A DNA stretch of 16,210 nucleotides from an uncultured Methanobrevibacter sp. (GTDB lineage Archaea > Methanobacteriota > Methanobacteria > Methanobacteriales > Methanobacteriaceae). Within the stretch, counting starts at the first letter, position 1; each line of letters begins with the position of its first letter. Made by a program: the position numbers and the translations under genes. The stretch covers positions 1 to 16,210 of the forward strand of contig CAJGDA010000021.1 of assembly GCA_904501935.1 (NCBI GenBank). Reading direction: 5' to 3'. This document shows positions 13,849 through 16,210 of this stretch, one piece after another. Under the pieces are notes generated by a model that had not been told where the DNA came from, did not search any database, and saw only the letters and a program-made list of their open reading frames with translations.

Positions 13849-14493
13849 ATGTCTGACGAATTTATTGAGATTACAAAAGAAGAAATTGAAGATATTGAAA
13901 AAGCATTAAAAGTTAATTCTGATTACAAATTAAAAGATTCTAAATTTAATATCAAGACTTTTGAGAAAGGTTCGGATATTGTAATAATTCAATATGTTGC
14001 CAATGTTGAAAATGAATTAGTTTTCGCTACAAAAAAGGAAAATGGCAAATATTATATTTCTGCAATCTTTGATTTATTTAAGGACAATATCCTCAACGGC
14101 AATGTTTCAAGGGATGTATTCCAGTCTGTTTTCACTTATTTCCACGATGTAATTGAAAACCCTGATAAAGATTTCAGTGACGAAAAGGAAGAATTGATTA
14201 GTTTTTTACTTTTAACTGAAGAATATGATGAATCTAAACTTCAAATTGATTTAGACCCTGAAAAGATACGTCAGGAATATGATGAAGATCATGAAAGGAT
14301 TTACAGTGATGATTCTCTAAATAAAGTGGAAAAAAGTCTTGCTTTAAAGGAATTACTTCACATGTCAATCTGTCAAGTTGTAAATGACATTGACCTATTT
14401 TTTACAAGGCCTTATGATTTAACTCCCGAAGAACATGCTTTTAAAAATAAACAAGAAGAAAAAGCATTGCAAAATGAAGTGCAATTAGGCTAA
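13849..14493 (+). CDS. Uncharacterised acidic protein
   Basis: A 214-residue soluble protein that I do not recognise. It is rich in Asp, Glu and Lys, with no signal peptide or membrane helix. Residues 1-80 look like alternating strands (NIKTFEKGSDIVIIQYVANV, ELVFATKKENGKYYISAIFD), while residues 85-214 look helical and end in a charged tail. One cysteine (SICQVV) is present. A GGGGAG ribosome site (13838-13843) supports the ATG at 13849. The gene is divergent from the DUF2115 gene, with TATA-like TTTATATAA at 13764-13772 in the shared 88-base gap. Another same-strand gene follows after 55 bases. A lineage-specific protein is my inference. Confidence 0.7.
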   Translation: MSDEFIEITKEEIEDIEKALKVNSDYKLKDSKFNIKTFEKGSDIVIIQYVANVENELVFATKKENGKYYISAIFDLFKDNILNGNVSRDVFQSVFTYFHDVIENPDKDFSDEKEELISFLLLTEEYDESKLQIDLDPEKIRQEYDEDHERIYSDDSLNKVEKSLALKELLHMSICQVVNDIDLFFTRPYDLTPEEHAFKNKQEEKALQNEVQLG

Positions 14494-14548
14494 ATATATA
14501 AGTAATATTAAATAATAAATTATTATTATAAAATTCTGAATTGATTAT

Positions 14549-15016
14549 ATGATTAACATTACCAAAAATGAAGAAGTTGTTTTAAGCCAAATTGAGATAT
14601 TCGACATAGAATATCCTAATGGAATTCCTTTAAATGTTTTAAGAAAGGATTTAGGCTTTCATGAATATGATTTGGTTCAAATTTTAGAAGAGCTTAAAGA
14701 TAAGGATTTAATCATCTTTGAAGATAATAAGGTTAGTCTATCTGAAAGTGAAAAGGAAATCAACACGGTTAACTCCCGAAAGGATATTGAAGAGTTGGAA
14801 TTGAATATGAAAGAAAAAGAATCTTATAAGATAATTCAAGAGCTTGTTGATGATAAGAATCTAATCTCCAAATATACTTTAGAAGGCCATTTGCTTTATG
14901 GGGATTTGAAACTCACTAATTTCAGAATGTACCATATCATATTGTCTCTTCAGAATAAAGGCCTTTTAAAATCCATCGAAAAAGACGATGGGGAGTATTA
15001 TTTGTTGATTGGATAA
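14549..15016 (+). CDS. Probable tandem winged-helix protein, function unknown
   Basis: A 155-residue protein that appears to hold two winged-helix modules. Residues 1-66 read as three helices followed by a beta wing (DLVQILEELKDKDLIIFEDN, then KVSLSE). Residues 105-155 repeat this pattern (NFRMYHIILSLQNKGLLKSI, then DDGEYYLLIG). A charged helical linker joins them. The pattern of a recognition-like helix, 'KGLL' and a short hairpin is typical of MarR- or PadR-like regulators, but no specific family is recognised. The ATG at 14549 lacks a Shine-Dalgarno site; a TATA-like TTATAAAA at 14525-14532 about 20 bases upstream suggests a leaderless message, or the gene may be co-transcribed with the preceding one. 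An oligo-T terminator follows. Confidence 0.65.
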   Translation: MINITKNEEVVLSQIEIFDIEYPNGIPLNVLRKDLGFHEYDLVQILEELKDKDLIIFEDNKVSLSESEKEINTVNSRKDIEELELNMKEKESYKIIQELVDDKNLISKYTLEGHLLYGDLKLTNFRMYHIILSLQNKGLLKSIEKDDGEYYLLIG

Positions 15017-15035
15017 TATTTTTTACTTTTTTTTT
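15017..15035 (+). terminator. Oligo-T terminator after the winged-helix gene
   Basis: The stop codon is followed by TATTTTTTAC and a run of nine T. No hairpin is visible. The NikR promoter begins about 40 bases later. Confidence 0.5.
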
Positions 15036-15074
15036 AATATTTGAGTATTATTTATTTGTATTTTAATCATAATA

Positions 15075-15083
15075 TTTATATAA
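15075..15083 (+). promoter_or_regulatory. nikR: TATA box of nikR
   Basis: TTTATATAA predicts a start near 15106, leaving a leader of about 25 bases before the preferred ATG at 15132. Just downstream lies a short inverted repeat AGTTA-N7-TAACT (15083-15099), which could be a regulator site but is weak. Confidence 0.5.
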
Positions 15084-15131
15084 GTTAAATTTCATAACTA
15101 TAATCATTAATTTATATTGATGTGTATTTTT

Positions 15132-15584
15132 ATGATGAGAATAAGTATGTCCTTACCAAAAAAATTATTGGCAGATTTTGATGAAGTATTGAAAGAAAGG
15201 GGATACCAATCACGTTCAAAAGGAATTCGTGATGCACTTCAAGATTATATTGTAAGGTATCAATGGATGAATTCAATGGAAGGACACAGAATTGGTATCA
15301 TAACAATTATCTATGATCACCACTACACAGGTGTAATGGAAAACCTTGCGGAAATTCAACACAGTTTCAGAAATGAGATTAACACAAGTATGCACATCCA
15401 CATGACCGACAAATATTGTATGGAAATCGTTGTCGTAAATGGTGATATTGCAGAAATCCGTGATTTAACTGAAAAAATCATGAGACTTAAAGGTGTTGAA
15501 CACGTAAAACTTACAAGTACCGCTAATGGAGAAGATTTTAACGAACCTGGTTACTCACATGACCACGCACACCACCATCACTAA
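15132..15584 (+). CDS. nikR: Nickel-responsive regulator NikR with histidine-rich C-terminus
   Basis: A 150-residue regulator. Residues 1-45 form the ribbon-helix-helix DNA-binding domain (RISMSLPKKLL, GYQSRSKGIRDAL), and residues 50-136 the ACT-like nickel-binding tetramer domain. The four nickel ligands of NikR are all present: His77, His88, His90 and Cys96 (IQH, MHIHM, YC). NikR usually represses nickel uptake genes when nickel is sufficient, which matters in methanogens because nickel is needed for F430, hydrogenases and CODH. The protein ends in HDHAHHHH, six histidines in eight residues, an extra metal-binding tail not needed for the core fold. I chose the ATG at 15132 (MMRISMS) to match the family start; ATGs at 15120 and 15135 are possible. 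No nickel transporter gene is adjacent. Confidence 0.93.
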   Translation: MMRISMSLPKKLLADFDEVLKERGYQSRSKGIRDALQDYIVRYQWMNSMEGHRIGIITIIYDHHYTGVMENLAEIQHSFRNEINTSMHIHMTDKYCMEIVVVNGDIAEIRDLTEKIMRLKGVEHVKLTSTANGEDFNEPGYSHDHAHHHH

Positions 15585-15585
15585 A

Positions 15586-15605
15586 TTCTTCTTTTTTCTT
15601 TTTTT
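15586..15605 (+). terminator. Oligo-T tract between nikR and the methyltransferase gene
   Basis: A pyrimidine tract with T6 and T7 runs fills the whole 21-base gap between the nikR stop and the next ATG. It looks like an archaeal terminator, yet leaves no room for a separate promoter, so some read-through into the next gene is likely. Confidence 0.5.
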
Positions 15606-16210
15606 ATGAAATTCAAAACAACTCCCTATCATTCTGATTTATTAAAGGATACTGATAGACTGTCCGCTTTTTGGCAAGCTATTGTAGACTATGACGGTAA
15701 TAATGATTTAGCATATGATTTGGGCTGTGGAAGTGGAGTTTTATCCTATTTTTTAAGTTCCTATTTTAAGGAGATTATAGCTATTGAAGTTGATAAGAAA
15801 ACAAGTTTGATAGCCAAAGAAAACTTATCTGATTTTGACAATATTGAAGTTGTAAACAGTGATGTTTTAGAATATGACTTTACAAAAAAAGCCGATTTGA
15901 TTGTTTGTGAAATGCTAGATACGGCTTTAATTGACGAAGAGGAAATTCCGGTTTTAAGCTATGCAAAGAAATTCTTGAAAGAGGATGGCAAAATCATACC
16001 TCAATCAGTAATCAACACAGTTGAGCTTGTTAATTTAGAAAGACATTATCTTCATTGGGATGAAGGAGTTAATTATGAAACGCTATCGGAACCTCTTGTC
16101 TATTCCCAATTCAATCTTTTGGATGAAATCAATCCAGAATTTGAGGTTGATTTATCACTAAAGGCGAATAGGAATGGAATGATTAACGGTTTAAAAATAA
16201 CAACCTATAC
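15606..16210 (+). CDS. PRMT-like class I SAM-dependent methyltransferase (runs off right edge)
   Basis: From the ATG at 15606 the frame stays open for 201 codons to the window end. It begins MKFKTTPYHSDLLKDTDRLS and contains the SAM-binding motif I DLGCGSGVLSYF near residues 38-49, the acidic IAIEVD of the second strand near 58-63, NSDVLEYDF near 85-93, and CEMLDTALIDEEEIPVL near 100-116. This last segment recalls the double-glutamate loop of protein arginine methyltransferases, followed by the FLKEDGKIIP strand. The family is therefore PRMT-like, but the substrate (protein, RNA or small molecule) is not known. The start has no ribosome site, because the preceding 20 bases are almost all pyrimidine. 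The gene follows nikR by 21 bases on the same strand. Confidence 0.75.
   Translation, partial: MKFKTTPYHSDLLKDTDRLSAFWQAIVDYDGNNDLAYDLGCGSGVLSYFLSSYFKEIIAIEVDKKTSLIAKENLSDFDNIEVVNSDVLEYDFTKKADLIVCEMLDTALIDEEEIPVLSYAKKFLKEDGKIIPQSVINTVELVNLERHYLHWDEGVNYETLSEPLVYSQFNLLDEINPEFEVDLSLKANRNGMINGLKITTY

Noticed and set aside
14510..14532. Symmetric AATAAT/ATTATT sequence before the winged-helix gene
   Set aside because: Low-complexity AT sequence gives such symmetry by chance; the TATA-like element is the more sensible reading.
15083..15099. AGTTA-N7-TAACT as a NikR autoregulatory operator
   Set aside because: The arms are short, and it does not match the E. coli NikR operator (GTATGA-N16-TCATAC); no archaeal consensus can be confirmed here. 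Noted under the promoter only.

Overview
The window looks like chromosomal DNA of a methanogenic archaeon of the order Methanobacteriales, most likely Methanobrevibacter or a close relative. The evidence is low GC content, strong TATA boxes, GGTGA/GGAGG-type ribosome binding sites, oligo-T terminators, a three-gene archaeal glutamate synthase, a DUF2115 (UPF0305) protein and a NikR of the methanogen type. No rRNA, tRNA, CRISPR array, insertion sequence or phage gene was seen.

Layout. The left edge (1-359, minus) holds the N-terminal part of a QueG-like protein, divergent from argB (460-1323, arginine synthesis). Next is a compact VapBC-type toxin-antitoxin pair (1531-2167) with a palindrome at its promoter. 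A translationally coupled minus-strand pair follows: an isocitrate/isopropylmalate dehydrogenase family enzyme, probably AksF of coenzyme B synthesis, and an AMP-forming acyl ligase (2178-4636). A HEAT-repeat protein (4812-5276) stands alone. The centre is a three-gene glutamate synthase operon (5524-8620): glutaminase domain, GXGXG domain, then FMN/ferredoxin domain. Its promoter carries two GGAA-N6-TTCC sites that match the published operator of the archaeal nitrogen repressor NrpR.

The right half holds membrane proteins and small accessory genes: a tandem-duplicated TMEM175-like protein (minus, 8649-9800), a YczE/YitT-like membrane protein (10150-10791), a sodium:amino-acid symporter of the NSS family (minus, 10808-12262), a decayed small gene (minus, 12408-12670), a LOG-family protein with a DUF2115 protein upstream (minus, 12674-13760), an unrecognised acidic protein (13849-14493), a probable tandem winged-helix protein (14549-15016), the nickel regulator NikR with a histidine-rich tail (15132-15584), and the start of a PRMT-like methyltransferase that runs off the right edge (15606-16210).

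Functionally this is mostly core metabolism, with nitrogen assimilation and arginine synthesis, probable cofactor synthesis, and metal and amino-acid handling. I found no convincing new defence or mobile system. The best leads are the paired NrpR-like operators, the AksF/acyl-ligase coupling, the two-repeat TMEM175 protein, the His-tailed NikR and the broken small gene.
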